Shown piece by piece: positions 43,500-55,092 of a DNA stretch of 64,000 nucleotides (positions within the stretch are counted from its first letter, which is position 1; each line of letters begins with the position of its first letter). This DNA is from Siphonodentalium dalli (taxonomy: Eukaryota > Mollusca > Scaphopoda > Gadilida > Siphonodentaliidae). Below the pieces are notes generated by a model. The model was not told the origin of the DNA. It saw only the letters and a program-made list of their open reading frames with translations, and did not search any database. Location of the stretch: the NCBI GenBank assembly GCA_032622095.1, contig CP136064.1, forward strand, positions 176,962,247-177,026,246. The letters run 5' to 3'. The position numbers and the translations under genes are program-made.

Positions 43500-44086
43500 A
43501 TATTTTAACAGCATACCCACCGCCAACGCCGCCCGTATCTTTAACGGTGTAAAAGGGTATTTTCTGACATCTTTATTGCTGTGTTCGATCGTTATTTTAC
43601 ACGAATGGCCTTTGGTCGGTGCATATATCGCATCAGCGAATAGCGTTTCGTCTTTGGTTTTGTACTGCCCCCTCTTTATTTTGTATATCTCTATTAGGTC
43701 GCCACGTAATCACATGTACTTAAGGATAGAGAGTCTATCTTGAATCTTCATAAATATAGTTCCGCAGCCACTGAACCATGCGTGTCGCTCGCCTCTGCAC
43801 ACTTGCTAATGCCCTAGCATTCTTAACGGAACGGGGACTCCATAAGCAGTGCCCATGATCAATAATTGGTCGCACCATTGGGGAGTAAAGCCCTGTGGTT
43901 GTTTAATTATGTGAAGGTTCTACATATGATCCCAAGAATCTTATTGGCTTTGCTAAATGGTGGTGCTGACATGTTTTTCAAATTCAACTGATTATCGAGG
44001 TAAATTCCCATATTTTTGTTTGGGATTATTGAAGCCGTAATGCACTATATTGATTTTTGATCAGTTGAAATCTAACTGCCATCTAA
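43500..44086 (-). pseudogene. LINE RT fragment with several frameshifts
   Basis: On the minus strand, scattered frames give the expected order of a LINE polymerase after the catalytic motif. RWQLDFN is at about 44060-44086 and YGFNNP at about 44024-44044. SKANKILGII and VRPIIDHG (43853-43877) follow, then ASVQRRATRMVQWL, and LRGDLIEIYK at 43678-43707. Stops and frame changes break it repeatedly. The RGD-IEIYK block separates it from the other LINE relics here, so a third LINE lineage is represented. Its 5' boundary abuts a repeat unit at 44.09 kb. Confidence 0.78.
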
Positions 44087-45440
44087 TAGACCCCTTCCCC
44101 GCTCCGGTGGTGATGCTCAGAACCGCCTGTCTCTGGCGACCTCCAGCTGCCGCAGTTATGTATTCCATAGACAGATGCACGAAGCCCTCCTTAGCCTGGC
44201 GTAGAGCCCAGCTAAGGGTATCCACAACCCGAAATATGTTCAAGGCGGCGAGGGGATTAACTCCATAATCCTCTGCCAGGTCCAAAATCACTGCTTTTTA
44301 TGTTTATGTTTTTATATACTTTATTGGGGATTTGGGAGTGAACCCGGGAGGTTTGAAAGGGGCGGAACCCATCCCCTACAACCCACTTATGAATGATATT
44401 GGGTGTTATGGTGGTGACATAACAGTGAAATGATGGGGAAATGATATACACATATATATATTTTTTTATGTTATTTCCTCTTTTTTTTCTACGTTCTTCT
44501 GTTGTTGTCAGAGCCGTTGGCGGTTGAGTCCGGCAGATAACTCCACGCTGTTCTTGTTCTTCGTATCTGTCTCTCGGGACTAGTCTGCGGGAACAGCAAC
44601 AAGAGACAATGCGAATTATCCGCTCGACCGCCGTAAAATGATATGAATATTACAATGTCATGAAATGGTGAGCGTGAATGGAGATGATCTTATTTGTTTT
44701 GTTCTTTGCTTTCTTTTTTCCCCTCTCTGCTGATGTTGTTACTGGTGTTGTTATTGGTTCGGAGGCGATGACCCTGGCTATGTGTCTTTTTGCTGATTCA
44801 GTCTGCCATGTCTTTCTTAGCTGCTGCCGCCGCCTCCAAAGCGCTCCGAACGACTGTGTCGTCTCTCGCTGAGTAGGTGGAGCCGATGTTAGAGTTGTTG
44901 CTGTTGTTGTTGCTGGTGGTGGAGATGGAGGACACCGGGCTGTGATGGTATTCCGTTGTCCAAGGTGTTGACGTGTCCATCTCCACCCGAAGTCAGCGGC
45001 AGGGACGTCCGGGTGGTATCCGCGTCCTGTCTCCGCTTACCTCGGTGACGATAGCACCTTCCTGGCCTTCCTGTCAGCGTCTCTGCGGCGGCGCGACGGT
45101 GTCTTCTTCGTCTTCATCCCGTCTGTGGTGGTCTGGTCAGCCCCAGACCGGTGGATTTCGTTCGGTCCTACCGAGCCGCGGCCGGTTCTGCCTGGGTGAC
45201 TCGGTACTCCAATACCACGTCCAGTCTGTCCGTGTAAGCCTGTACATGCCAGCCTAAATAAAAGACAGACGGCAGTCCACTCAGCATGTGGTGGACTTGA
45301 CTGGGGATTTTCCATAACCAGTCAAGCCCGGCAACAAAAAAGATCACGGATCGCTCACGGCTTAATGCGTCGAGCATTAAATGCGACCGTCCCGCAAGCG
45401 ATCCGGAAGACGAATGGCATATACCGGGAAGGTACATTTT
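44087..45440 (-). repeat. repeat units with a basic, unrecognised ORF (unit B and part of a third)
   Basis: Read on the minus strand, the unit begins near 45437 with a hydrophobic/aromatic segment (GLDWLWKIPSQV, VLEYRVTQ). A basic patch follows (RRRRDADRKARK, about 45060-45085), then an Asn/Ser-rich stretch (STTSNNNSNNSN) from a GTT-type microsatellite, then a non-coding tail ending near 44300 in CCAATAAAGTATAT. At 44087-44291 another unit's first segment appears (NPLAALNIFRVVDTLSWALRQ). The same parts recur at 45441-45984 plus 47921-48370. I do not recognise the protein. It may be ORF1 or a domain of a mobile element. Confidence 0.55.
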
Positions 45441-45984
45441 TATTGGAGGTTTTGGGACTGGGCCCAGGGAGGATTCGAAAGGGGCGGAACCCCTCTCCTA
45501 CAACCCACTTTGAGGTGATGTTGGTGGTATGAAGATGATAAACAAAACAATGAAACGTGAAAAATTATCTAGACATATTTTTTTGGGGTTGATTTCTTTC
45601 TTCTTTTCATTTCTTCTGTTGTTGTTGCTGCTGCTGCAAGTTGCCCGTCTTGTTCTTTCATTTCTTATCTACTTCTGTCATTCATCTGTTGGATTCTGCC
45701 ACAAGTCTGTTGGAATCAGCCATTATCTCTTCGAGGGTAAGAGTGGAGCTGTTGTTGTTGTTGTTGCTGCTGCCCGTGGAGATGGGGGACACCGGTTAAG
45801 ATGAAATTCCGGTGTCCGAGGTGGTAGAGTGTCCATCTCCACGGAGAAGCTGGCGGCAGGAACATCGGGGTGGTGTCCGCGTCCCTGTCTCCGCTCGCCT
45901 CGGTGACGACAGCAAGGACCTCCGGCAGCTCAACAGAGTCCCTGCTAGCTGGTGAGCTGGGCGTCTCTCAGCTAACCCTATCTC
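45441..45984 (-). repeat. repeat unit A, 3' part (interrupted by a LINE)
   Basis: Its tail near 45443-45530 (AAAGGGGCGGAACCCCTCTC, CTACAACCCACTTTGAG) matches unit B's tail at 44355-44390 (AAAGGGGCGGAACCCATCCC, CTACAACCCACTTATGA). The GTTGTTGTTGTTGTTGCTGC tract, GGTGTCCGCGTCCCTGTCTC and CGCTCGCCTCGGTGACGA also parallel unit B. It stops at CTAACCCTATCTC, where the LINE begins. Its continuation is at 47921. Confidence 0.7.
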
Positions 45985-47201
45985 TTGTATACATTAATGA
46001 TATAACTGAAAATATTATATGTAATATACGACGTTTTGCAGACGATACTTCAATATATTTATGTGTTGAAAATCCAACGTTAGCTGCAGAAATCATGAAC
46101 AATGACATTCAAACTATTGTGAACTGGTCAAAAACGTGGTTAGTAAAATTTAATCCTTTAAAAACGGAAGCGTTAATAGTATCAAGGATGAATTCTGCTA
46201 TTGTTCACCCACCATTAATGATGGCGGCATCGCAAGTTACAGAGGTAAGTTCTCATAAACATCTAGGTGTCTCTTTCGATAACAACGGATCCTGGGAAAC
46301 TCATATACAAACGATAACCGAAAAGGCTTGGAAAAGAGTAAATCATATTCGGAGACATAAATTCCGACTGAGCAGGACAAGACTTGAAAAATCCTATTTC
46401 TCATATGTAAGGCCGATACTAGAATATGCGTCACCTGTTTGGAACAATATACCAATTTATAAGAGTGACAAAATTGAAGATATTCAATATGAGATGGCGA
46501 GGATTGTTATTGGGGCTACCAGAAGTGTCAGTGATAAAAACTTATTACTTGAAACTGGTTGGGAAACCCTTTTATCCAGGAGACATACTCAACAATTGAT
46601 ATTATTTTACAAGATGCATAGAAATCAAGCCCCATCTTATCTTTCAACCATGATCCCACCCGATTCGACATCTTCTGGATATAATCACAGACGCGTAATT
46701 ATTCACCCTCCAAATAGTAACAGAAATAAATATATGGATACGTTCTTACCGTCAGCAATACGCGCATGGAATAATATACCTGTCGCAATAAAAGCATCAT
46801 CAACCGTGGAAGAATTCAAGCGTCTTCTGAAGGTCGGTCATACTAATTTAGCTAAGTTTTATTATCATAGTCACTCTCGTAGAGGCCAAGTATATCACAC
46901 AAGAATGAGACTGGGGTGCAGCCATCTGAACAAAGATCTTGTGGTAAATTACGTAAGAGATTCCCCATTTTGCTCTTGTGGAGAATTTGTAGTTGAATCC
47001 GCGTACCACTTTCTCTTGCAATGTCCCAAATATAGTCAAATTAGAGCTGATATGATAGCCGCTCTACCATTTTCGCGACCAGATGTGAACATTGATGTCC
47101 TATTATATGGGTCTAATGAGATGTCCGATGAAACAAATTCTATAATATTTGAAACTGTACAACTGTTTATTATCCAAAGTCGACGTTTCGATAATGTGTG
47201 A
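45985..47201 (+). CDS. LINE reverse transcriptase, C-terminal half (5'-truncated)
   Basis: About 405 codons of a non-LTR polymerase. It starts in the palm with LVYINDI and the canonical catalytic box FADDTSIY. It continues with WLVKFNPLKTEALIVS, HKHLGVSF, YVRPILEYASPVWNN and LETGWETLLSRR, then FYKMHRNQAPSYLS and AIRAWNNIP. A Zn-knuckle-like CSCGEFVVESAYHFLLQC (from about 46972) lies near the end. The open frame extends upstream to a GTG at 45870, but codons before 45985 belong to the interrupted repeat unit, so there is no authentic start. The frame is free of stops up to TGA at 47199, which suggests a fairly recent insertion. The enzyme lacks its fingers and endonuclease and cannot work. The fragment at 22540-22920 is its closest relative here. 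Confidence 0.85.
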
Positions 47202-47920
47202 GCTCCGTGCGCAGGGGTCGTGTATGCGAACATGAGGTGCATAACTTGTATGTATAAATATGAAAGTCGCGTTTCTGCACATTGTGTTCGGGCATATCCG
47301 TCTGTCTGCCCACGGAGTGCATGCTCAACCGTGCTGACCTTGGCATATTAATGGACTTACTACTGATTGTACTTACATGTACTAATTGTATCTAGATTAT
47401 ATTGATACGCACAACAAGTATAACAATTATTCTAATATATACTTATTTTCATGCATCATCTCTCATGGGTGCCGAGACATATTTGGGGTCTAATTCCGTT
47501 TCTATATTGGACAATACACCATGATTTAACGCCATAATGTAAAATTTAGATTATGACTGAGGGATTATTGTATACAGCATTTATCACACTTCTTTTCTAC
47601 CTACTTTATTATCTGTCTTGTCTATTTCATAATCTTCTCCCTTCTATCACTCCTCCATCTTTCTGATCCCTGCACTCGCTTAACTAACTTCCCAACATTT
47701 ATTTGAAAACACAGAACAATATTCAAATTCCCGTCCTCTTTACCCTGTAGCTGTCTGTATTGACACTCGGGGTAACATTTTTGGAGGAAAAGATTTTTAT
47801 AAAAGCCATAGGCTCATGGCTTGTTATCTAATCCTCATTTGAACTATGTTTTTTTTTGCTCAATATGTATAATTGTCAATGTGATGTTCTGTTCTTTTGT
47901 TCAAATAAATATTGTTTACA
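45985..47920 (+). mobile_element. 5'-truncated LINE inserted in repeat unit A
   Basis: LINE sequence starts at TTGTATACATTAATGATATA (LVYINDI) and ends near AAATAAATATTGTTTA. It is bracketed by CTAACCCTATCTC (45972-45984) and CTAACTCTATCTC (47921-47933), a 13-bp target-site duplication with one mismatch. The flanks join into one repeat unit when the LINE is removed. Severe 5' truncation, a conserved 3' end and a duplication of this size are the usual outcome of target-primed reverse transcription. Confidence 0.85.
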
Positions 47921-48370
47921 CTAACTCTATCTCCACCTGGCCCTCCTGTCTGTGCCCCTGCGTCGGCGTCTTCTTCTTTCCTTTCTTCCTGGCCTGGTCC
48001 CAGATGTCCAAGTCCCCGTACCGGATGGTAGGTCCCTGGTGGAATCCAGCTTCCGAGGTACCACCAGCAGAGGATACTGCTGGAGCAATCCGGTACTCCA
48101 AGGATAGACGCACAATGCCCCTATAGCCTGGGTTTGAGTCCAGCTAAAGGTGTCCACAATGCGCAGTCTATCCAAGGCCGCGACAACGGCAGCGGGGATT
48201 AGCAACATAATCCTCTGCCAAGTCCAAAAACGCTCACTCCGAATCGCTCGGGCGGCTAAGATCTTTTCAGATCGACCACACAACTCACAAGCGATCCGGG
48301 CTCAGCTAGCCGGAACAGAGACAAGCCACAGAGCTAAAATCTTTGCGACTTATTCACTCAACAGCTAACC
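47921..48370 (-). repeat. repeat unit A, 5' part, with basic unrecognised ORF
   Basis: The minus-strand frame from 48283 reads ARAIRSERFWTWQRIMLLIP, DRLRIVDTFSWTQTQA, CVYPWSTGLLQQYP and then a strongly basic end with RKERRRRRRRGTDRRARW. The hydrophobic-then-basic order is the same as in unit B. TCCACAATGCGCAGTCTATC on the plus strand parallels TCCACAACCCGAAATATGTT at 44220. It continues unit A across the LINE insertion. Function unknown. Confidence 0.55.
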
Positions 48371-49139
48371 AAGGAATGAAATGAAGGTACATGTAACGAT
48401 ATATATATTATATATATATATATATATTCAGTTGTGAACTCTACATAAAACGCTGATAATAACTCATCACACGTACCGCTTTCCGTAAAACAAATAAACT
48501 TAATATGGTTCACGCTAAACCTTATTCACCACAAACAGCTCACGATTGAGACAACACAGGACCGCGGTGTTTTGATACGGACTATAATCCTCGCCGGCCG
48601 AGTCAGTGATCCCTGCCTGTCGTATGAACAGGATATACCCCTCTTGTCGTTCTGTGTATTTATGGACCGGAATAAATACCGGATGATCTTGGAACTAAAT
48701 TGTCTGATATTGATTTCGGCTATTTGTTTTCAATTATTTTGAGAAATGCATTTATTGTGCATTAGTTAATGGATATTGTCAATTTTATGGGTAACAGAGA
48801 AAAGGGTTCACTGGAATAGAGACACATTGCTGCCTGTCGGCAGGGCGTAATTGTGTTGGGGGAAATCCGCTAACAATTATTAGTTTTATTTTGGCCAGTA
48901 CGGTTACTGTCAATGTCCACTTCGCTTAATAGTGGTCGACATGGATCCATATTACATATGTAGACGTACATCAGTTGTCTTCCTGACAACATGCATTTAG
49001 TGATATATCGTGCTGGCTGGAATCGACGACCATATATTCCAAACTCAAACAACAGAGACATACTGTGAGAGGGGGTAAGCGTAGCAACGGACGTAGACAT
49101 CTTGAAACCTCAGGCATTTGACCTCTGAAACATGCCCCT
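48371..49139. other. unassigned stretch with TA microsatellite
   Basis: A short (TA)n tract is at about 48400-48426. No gene or other repeat recognised. Confidence 0.4.
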
Positions 49140-49307
49140 TACCTTATTGAGCCGAAGTGGCTCGTAGTGTAAACGTTCTGGTTTCAAATTAAGCTTGACT
49201 ACACTGTTAGAAAAATGTCCGTCGCTTTAACGGTCGCACGACGTCGCGCAACATCGCTGCCAGCCTTAAAACCTTCAAGACAATAGCAAAGCCCGTAATA
49301 ACTATGC

Positions 49308-51764
49308 GTGATGATTTGGCGACAACGTTCTTCTTGCGGAGAAGACTCAGAATCATACCGCCAATATAAAAATGCCAAACGTAACTTTCGCCGAGAGCAT
49401 CGCAAAATGTCTGAAAAGTTTATGCGCGAGCGTGATGCCGAAATTGACAAGTGTGCAGAGATAGAACAGGACACCTTTTGTCGCATGTTTAACTCTAAGC
49501 GGAGAGAACGCAATACACTATCACCGCCATATTTCAAACACAATGGGGAAGAAATCCGCTCAAATCAAGATATATCAAATGCATGGGGTACTTACTATGG
49601 TGAACTATTTATGCCTCTCCATAATGACAATTTTGACTCCCACCACTTCGAAACTGTGAATGCATTCGTGTCTTCAATTGATAAATCGGATGCACACAGC
49701 AACATCGATAAAGTCCTCTGTTACCCGGCAAGCGAACCAGAGTTGTCTGCCATAATCCCAAAACTCAATAAAGGTAAAGCGGCCGGACATGACTCACTAA
49801 CCAATGAACATATTACATATAGTCAATCTGTGATGATTAGCAAACTTTGTTATCTTTTTAGTAAGATGTTTGAATTGTCTTATGTACCCATAAATGCAAA
49901 AAAAGGCGTGATGATCTCCATCTACAAAGGTGGCAAAAAGTCAAAACACGAATTTAACAGCTATAGGCCTATCACAATAATGCCTACATTATATAAATTA
50001 TATGAGAAACGTCTGCTTACACGTATGCACTCTTACACGCCAAACTTGATAGCTGTTAATTCTTTGCAACATGGTTGTCAGAGTAATGTCAGTTGTATGG
50101 CAACCTCATATCTCTTACAGGAGTGCATCTCGTATACAAAAGAATCACATAGCAAATTATTTTCATGCTTTCTAGATGTAACTGAAGCCTTTGATTCGGT
50201 CTGGTTAAACGGCCTCCTATTTAAATTACACGAAAGAGGCCTACATGGTCACATTTGGCACACATTTAAAGCCTTCCTGTCAGGGATAACCTGTTGTGTA
50301 CGATACAGAGATACTTTCTCCAACTGGTTCGATATATTCCAGGGAGCCCGACAGGGATCGATACTCTCTCCATTGTTCTACATGATTTATGCAGACGAAC
50401 TCATATATGAACTAGAGAGTTCCGGCTGCGGTCTCCGTCTAAATGGCATAAATTGCTCGTCGCCAGTACAGGCTGACGACATGGTTCTTCTTTCCTGTTC
50501 AATGCGTGGTCTCACTTTAATGTATAATATATGTCTACAATACAGCAGGAAGTGGAGATATATATATAATTCATCCAAAACATTCATCATTGTCTTCAAT
50601 GAAACGGTCAACGAATTCTCCAAAGCAAAGCGAACCTGGAAATTTGGCGACAGCAAAATTGAAGAAGTCTCCTCTGGCTCACACTTGGGAATTCCAATTG
50701 AAAAAATTAACTTCAACTCAATGCTTGTAAATAAAGTGTGTACAAAACTTAAAGGTACCTATTTCTCATTGTCTAAAGCAGGCTTATATCCTGGTGGAAT
50801 TACTCCATATAGCTGCTTCAATATTTACAAGTCCATTGTCATGCCTAAGGCCTTGTACGGTAGCGAACTAATATGGGGAATGACCACATCAGCACGGGCA
50901 CATGTAGAAAAGGCCCATAGATTCTGTCTCAAACAAATGCAGGGATTCCCACATCAAACACGTACGTGTATCGCACAGGGTCTTATGGGATGCGGTGGAC
51001 TTGAATCTTTCATTGACAAAAGGAAACTGAGCTTACTTTCGACATTATGCAGAATGAGTACATGTAAAACCGCTAAAACGGTCTTTCTGATGCGTTTATA
51101 TAATCACCTGTCGGGAATATACGCCAATCCAAAGTCTTTTATATCGGATATACTTGTAATTTTATATTTATATAACTTGTATGCACACCTTGAACATTTT
51201 ATGCAACATGGTGTCTTCGTTTCAAAATCGTCTTGGAGAAATGCCGTTAACGCAGAAATACACACAAAAGATGAATGCGAATGGCGATCATCTATTGAAT
51301 CAGACAGTGACTTAGCACAGTTTGGGTTAACTCAAACAAAACTCAGCCCATCACTTCTCTGGCGCTCATGTAGCCACTATCCACAGGAAAAATTTACATT
51401 CCTAATGATCGCAAGATTACTTGCGCATACCGCATATAAGGATAGCGGCCACTGTCTGTTATGCAATAGAGATTACCATTGCATTATCGAACATATTATA
51501 GTTGATTGTTCACACATACATATATCTAACTTCAGGAACGAGATCTGGTACGATATCCTTAACACATTCCAGATAGAATCATTCATTTTTCTCGATTCCT
51601 TGAATAACTCACAGCTACTGGCCATTTTCTTGGGAAACATGCCGGCAAAATTAATAGAAATTGGATACTGTTCCAGTCACTTTGCTGTACATTTTTTCAC
51701 CAAGGCTAGCCTTAGTTTGTGGTACTATTATAAAATTGAATTGAACGATGTGAATGCCCAATAG
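49308..51764 (+). CDS. LINE reverse transcriptase ORF, 818 aa, N-terminally truncated
   Basis: A non-LTR polymerase of the same group as the ORF at 4232-6844. Motif order: linker YKNAKRNFRREHRK, GKAAGHDSLTNEHI, FNSYRPITIMPTLYKLYEK, and FLDVTEAFDSVWLNG with the first catalytic Asp near residue 290. ARQGSILSPLFYMIYADEL follows, then Q-ADD with catalytic Asp at 390-391. A C-terminal CX2CX9HX4C knuckle is at 716-734. As in its relative, the residue before ADD is not Phe or Tyr (here Gln). A TAA at 49299 precedes the frame and the first ATG is 49311. Linker-like words upstream (KPVITMRDD) lie in a different frame, so one frameshift separates them. The frame is otherwise open, so the copy is fairly young, but it lacks an endonuclease. 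Confidence 0.85.
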   Translation: MMIWRQRSSCGEDSESYRQYKNAKRNFRREHRKMSEKFMRERDAEIDKCAEIEQDTFCRMFNSKRRERNTLSPPYFKHNGEEIRSNQDISNAWGTYYGELFMPLHNDNFDSHHFETVNAFVSSIDKSDAHSNIDKVLCYPASEPELSAIIPKLNKGKAAGHDSLTNEHITYSQSVMISKLCYLFSKMFELSYVPINAKKGVMISIYKGGKKSKHEFNSYRPITIMPTLYKLYEKRLLTRMHSYTPNLIAVNSLQHGCQSNVSCMATSYLLQECISYTKESHSKLFSCFLDVTEAFDSVWLNGLLFKLHERGLHGHIWHTFKAFLSGITCCVRYRDTFSNWFDIFQGARQGSILSPLFYMIYADELIYELESSGCGLRLNGINCSSPVQADDMVLLSCSMRGLTLMYNICLQYSRKWRYIYNSSKTFIIVFNETVNEFSKAKRTWKFGDSKIEEVSSGSHLGIPIEKINFNSMLVNKVCTKLKGTYFSLSKAGLYPGGITPYSCFNIYKSIVMPKALYGSELIWGMTTSARAHVEKAHRFCLKQMQGFPHQTRTCIAQGLMGCGGLESFIDKRKLSLLSTLCRMSTCKTAKTVFLMRLYNHLSGIYANPKSFISDILVILYLYNLYAHLEHFMQHGVFVSKSSWRNAVNAEIHTKDECEWRSSIESDSDLAQFGLTQTKLSPSLLWRSCSHYPQEKFTFLMIARLLAHTAYKDSGHCLLCNRDYHCIIEHIIVDCSHIHISNFRNEIWYDILNTFQIESFIFLDSLNNSQLLAIFLGNMPAKLIEIGYCSSHFAVHFFTKASLSLWYYYKIELNDVNAQ

Positions 51765-52066
51765 CCTTATACGCATGCTATATTATCCGACAAGGCGTCG
51801 TGATCTGCATCTTATAATGTATATATGTTCGACTGTATGGGTCTATCATACTGATTCACTCTCTGTATCTCATGCAGTGAGTCTGTTTCTATTTATGTTT
51901 GAACGTCTGTATTGTGAGTATGAGTGCCTGAATGTGTGGCTATCTTTGTGTCTGTATGCTTGTCAGTCGCATCGTCTGTGTGTGTCCGGTGGTATGCATA
52001 CCTACAAGAGCGACTGCATGCGCGCCTGTACGACTGATCCTGCTGATATCTCCATCGATGGCACAC

Positions 52067-52236
<170 letters not shown>

Positions 52237-52441
52237 CTTTCTCTCTCTCTCCGTTGTCTGCATATCGCACAGTATGTATATGTTTTTTGTGTGAGTGGTT
52301 AAAATTGTTTATCATCTGTTTCTGTATGTAAAATATGTTAATCTGCTGACTTATTATTCGTGCTGTACACATTGTATAACTGTCTGTGAACTTGTACATA
52401 TGTTGTAGAACTCTTCATTAATGGAGGAAATAAAGATATAT

Positions 52442-53034
52442 AATAGTGGACTCCCGGTCCGTAAATTGTCGTAATAACAGGGCGATAACATGGCGAGTGG
52501 TGACAATGTCTCATTGTCCACACGTTTCAATGAAAATTGACGACTATGGGACGAATCGGTCCCTGTAATTGTAATGGTTGTACTCGTAAGTTAGAAGATA
52601 TATAAATGTGATCATCCGTCACTATGGCGGCATCAGTTCATTGTTCACCGTGTTGCTATTGACATCGAAGCTCTTGTGAATTACTCTGATGCGTACAGTA
52701 TATACTCTCGTGTAGATGTACATGTATGTGCTCTCAAAACTGTCAGAACAATGTCAACTGGATTGAATGGTCAAGTAAAAAACTGGCAACATTGTCAACG
52801 TTCTAATACGTTGTTGTTGTTGTTGTTATTGTCACTAATGGTTGACATCGAAGCTCCTGTGAAATACTCTAGCAGGTGTATATGTAGCCTGTTGTGTCAG
52901 TAAATGTATCTGTGTTTTGATAGTCACAGCACTGTCAATTTCAACATGGACACTGAGATAAATGAAGATAAGTCATAGCCGACAGCTCGAAATGGCACAT
53001 CGAAGACAACCCAGTTGTCACAATTTAGTGGAAA
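52442..53034. other. unassigned stretch before the tandem duplication
   Basis: No recognised gene. Contains a (TTG)n tract near 52813-52830. The 75-codon frame here has no motif I recognise. Confidence 0.35.
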
Positions 53035-55092
53035 ATATCAATGATTAAGCCGATTTACGCAGATCTGGAACTTTGTCCGTTCATACAGTTTTAACAATTT
53101 TCCCACATAAAAAAAAATTAGAATTGTGTTTTCAGCTTGGCGATGACACGGAGAAAGAAATTCGTGAGTGATAAAAGTAACCGCTCATGAAAATAACGTA
53201 ATTACGGACGCAAGACAAGACGGACACGTGTATTGCACTGAATGACACACATAATTGCACTGAATACAACCAATTAATAATAAATATGAGCAGTCAGATT
53301 CAGTCATACTTTATGGAGTCACTGCCGTATACAATTTGCCGCCGATAAATATATTGTTGAATATTTAAGGCATGAACTTGGAAAAACGCACATTTTTAAC
53401 TTTGAAGGGGGGGGGGGGGCATAAAACAACGGTGATTCATCGTACAACTGATGAAACGGTATGGGACCGTCGGATTACGACGGTCCGACACCGTTAAACC
53501 GACAGTGTATATGTTTTATCATGTACCGGACATCACAACATGTCGATAAATACTACACAGGTTCATGATATATTAATACATAAACAAACTCTATATACTC
53601 TGAGTTGAAAGGAAATGTGCTAAGACTTTTCATAATTCCTCACATTTTGTCTTTATTGTTACCACATCCAGCCACACACACAGAAAACAATCAACGACGG
53701 ACGTTTTTTATTGTTACATTCCGTTGAATAAAAGAATAACTTCTTATATATTTCATGTACACAAATTGATCAACCCATTTGGTACCCACAAAGTGACACA
53801 AGCAAGCAATTGTTGGGATTGCTTCAGGGCCTTAACATTATATGATCACCATCCACCTTAATCTTCATGTATACGCACATGCAAAGTCTTTCCGAGGTAC
53901 AATCTTGCCATGTTTGTCGACAGGGGAAGTGTCGCGTGGCTTTTGTCAGTGAACGCTCGGATACATTGTCCTTGAAATGTAATGGGATTTTACGTTTCCG
54001 ACTTAATTCTTGATTCTATCCGGATTTGTATCTGATTCCATGCAAGTATAAGCTTCAGATTCTCGATAAATGCCATTAATTTTAACCTTACTTTATAAAA
54101 AGGTCACACTTATGGGCAATCCACTAATCACAACGGACGTGTCCAGCATATAGGTTACGACCGCCTTATAAGGTAATTAGAGATTTCATAGATTTTTTCA
54201 CAGCTACATTAATGCTCTAAGTAATCGACTTCTTAACCACAGCAGAATTATGAGTAACTTTTCAGGATTTAGTCTGAAATATGGCTTGTTGCCATTCATT
54301 GGAAAGCTCTCCCCGAGAGCTCTCCGATGAATGGCAACAAGCCATATTTCCGACTAAATCCTGAAAAGTTACCCATAATTCGGATGTGGTTAAGAAGTCG
54401 ATTACTTAGAGCATTACTGTATGTGGGATACGCCGGTAATCTTATCCGGTGATATATTTTTAACTGCGATAACCAAGTTAATTGCCGCAGCCTTCGGCCG
54501 CAAAAACGGAGATTTTTCTAGAAATTTTGAAGCACGTGAGCGTTCGACGATCGGCACCATTTTCAATCACAAAGTTTTCAAATTGACAAATTGATCCCCG
54601 TTTTAATGACATGAATGTTGAGGTGGAAGCTGGGTCCTGGAGCAGTTTAATGGAATTTTGAAATGTTTTAGAACGTACCCACAAAAACAAGATTTTATTT
54701 TTATGCCAAAAGTAGAGTTTAGACATTTTTGGAAATACTCCCAATGAGTTGAAAAGATGCCAAAATGTTTGGATAATTTCATCATCAGTTGCAGGTCGCT
54801 GACTATGTGCCATACTAAGCAAATACCACATTACGTTTCGACTCATTACCTGCAAGACACGAGCCCTCGTATATCTTGAGTGGCTATATGGCCACGATGT
54901 GGCCAATATGTATATATGGAGTGCCAGTGTGGTACAATTAATGGTGAGGTGAATTGGTATACAAGGAGTGACTGTATGAGCATGAGTGTGGTTTATGAGT
55001 ATACAGCGAGAGGCTGAATTGTCATTGTGCGGTCTATATGCACGTTTGGAGTGTATGAATGGCCGTGTGCGCGGTGCGGGACATTAGTACAC
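53035..55092 (+). repeat. tandem duplication, copy 1 (2,058 bp)
   Basis: Every base compared by eye is repeated 2,058 bp downstream with very few differences, for example T at 53231 versus C at 55289, and C at 54981 versus T at 57039. Each copy holds a poly-G tract (53407-53420), the dispersed repeat also at 31186, a hairpin MITE (54210-54416) and a 142-codon minus-strand frame with no recognised domain (54906-54478). Near-identity means a recent duplication or a collapsed/duplicated assembly region. Confidence 0.95.
54210..54416. mobile_element. hairpin MITE, 207 bp, in duplication copy 1
   Basis: The ends TAATGCTCTAAG and CTTAGAGCATTA start nearly continuous inverted arms of about 98 bp (CGACTTCTTAACCACA / TGTGGTTAAGAAGTCG; ATGGCTTGTTGCCATTCAT / ATGAATGGCAACAAGCCAT). 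The centre is GCTCTCCCCGAGAGC. Only a few mismatches separate the arms, so it is young or conserved by conversion. There is no ORF. Confidence 0.85.

Noticed and set aside
45870-45984. Start of the RT frame at 45870 as a real N-terminus
   Set aside because: The first codon is GTG and this part belongs to the interrupted repeat unit. LINE sequence starts at 45985, right after the target-site duplication.
54478-54906. 142-codon frame, identical to the one at 56536-56964, as a conserved gene
   Set aside because: Identity follows from the recent 2,058-bp duplication and says nothing about selection. No motif is recognised.
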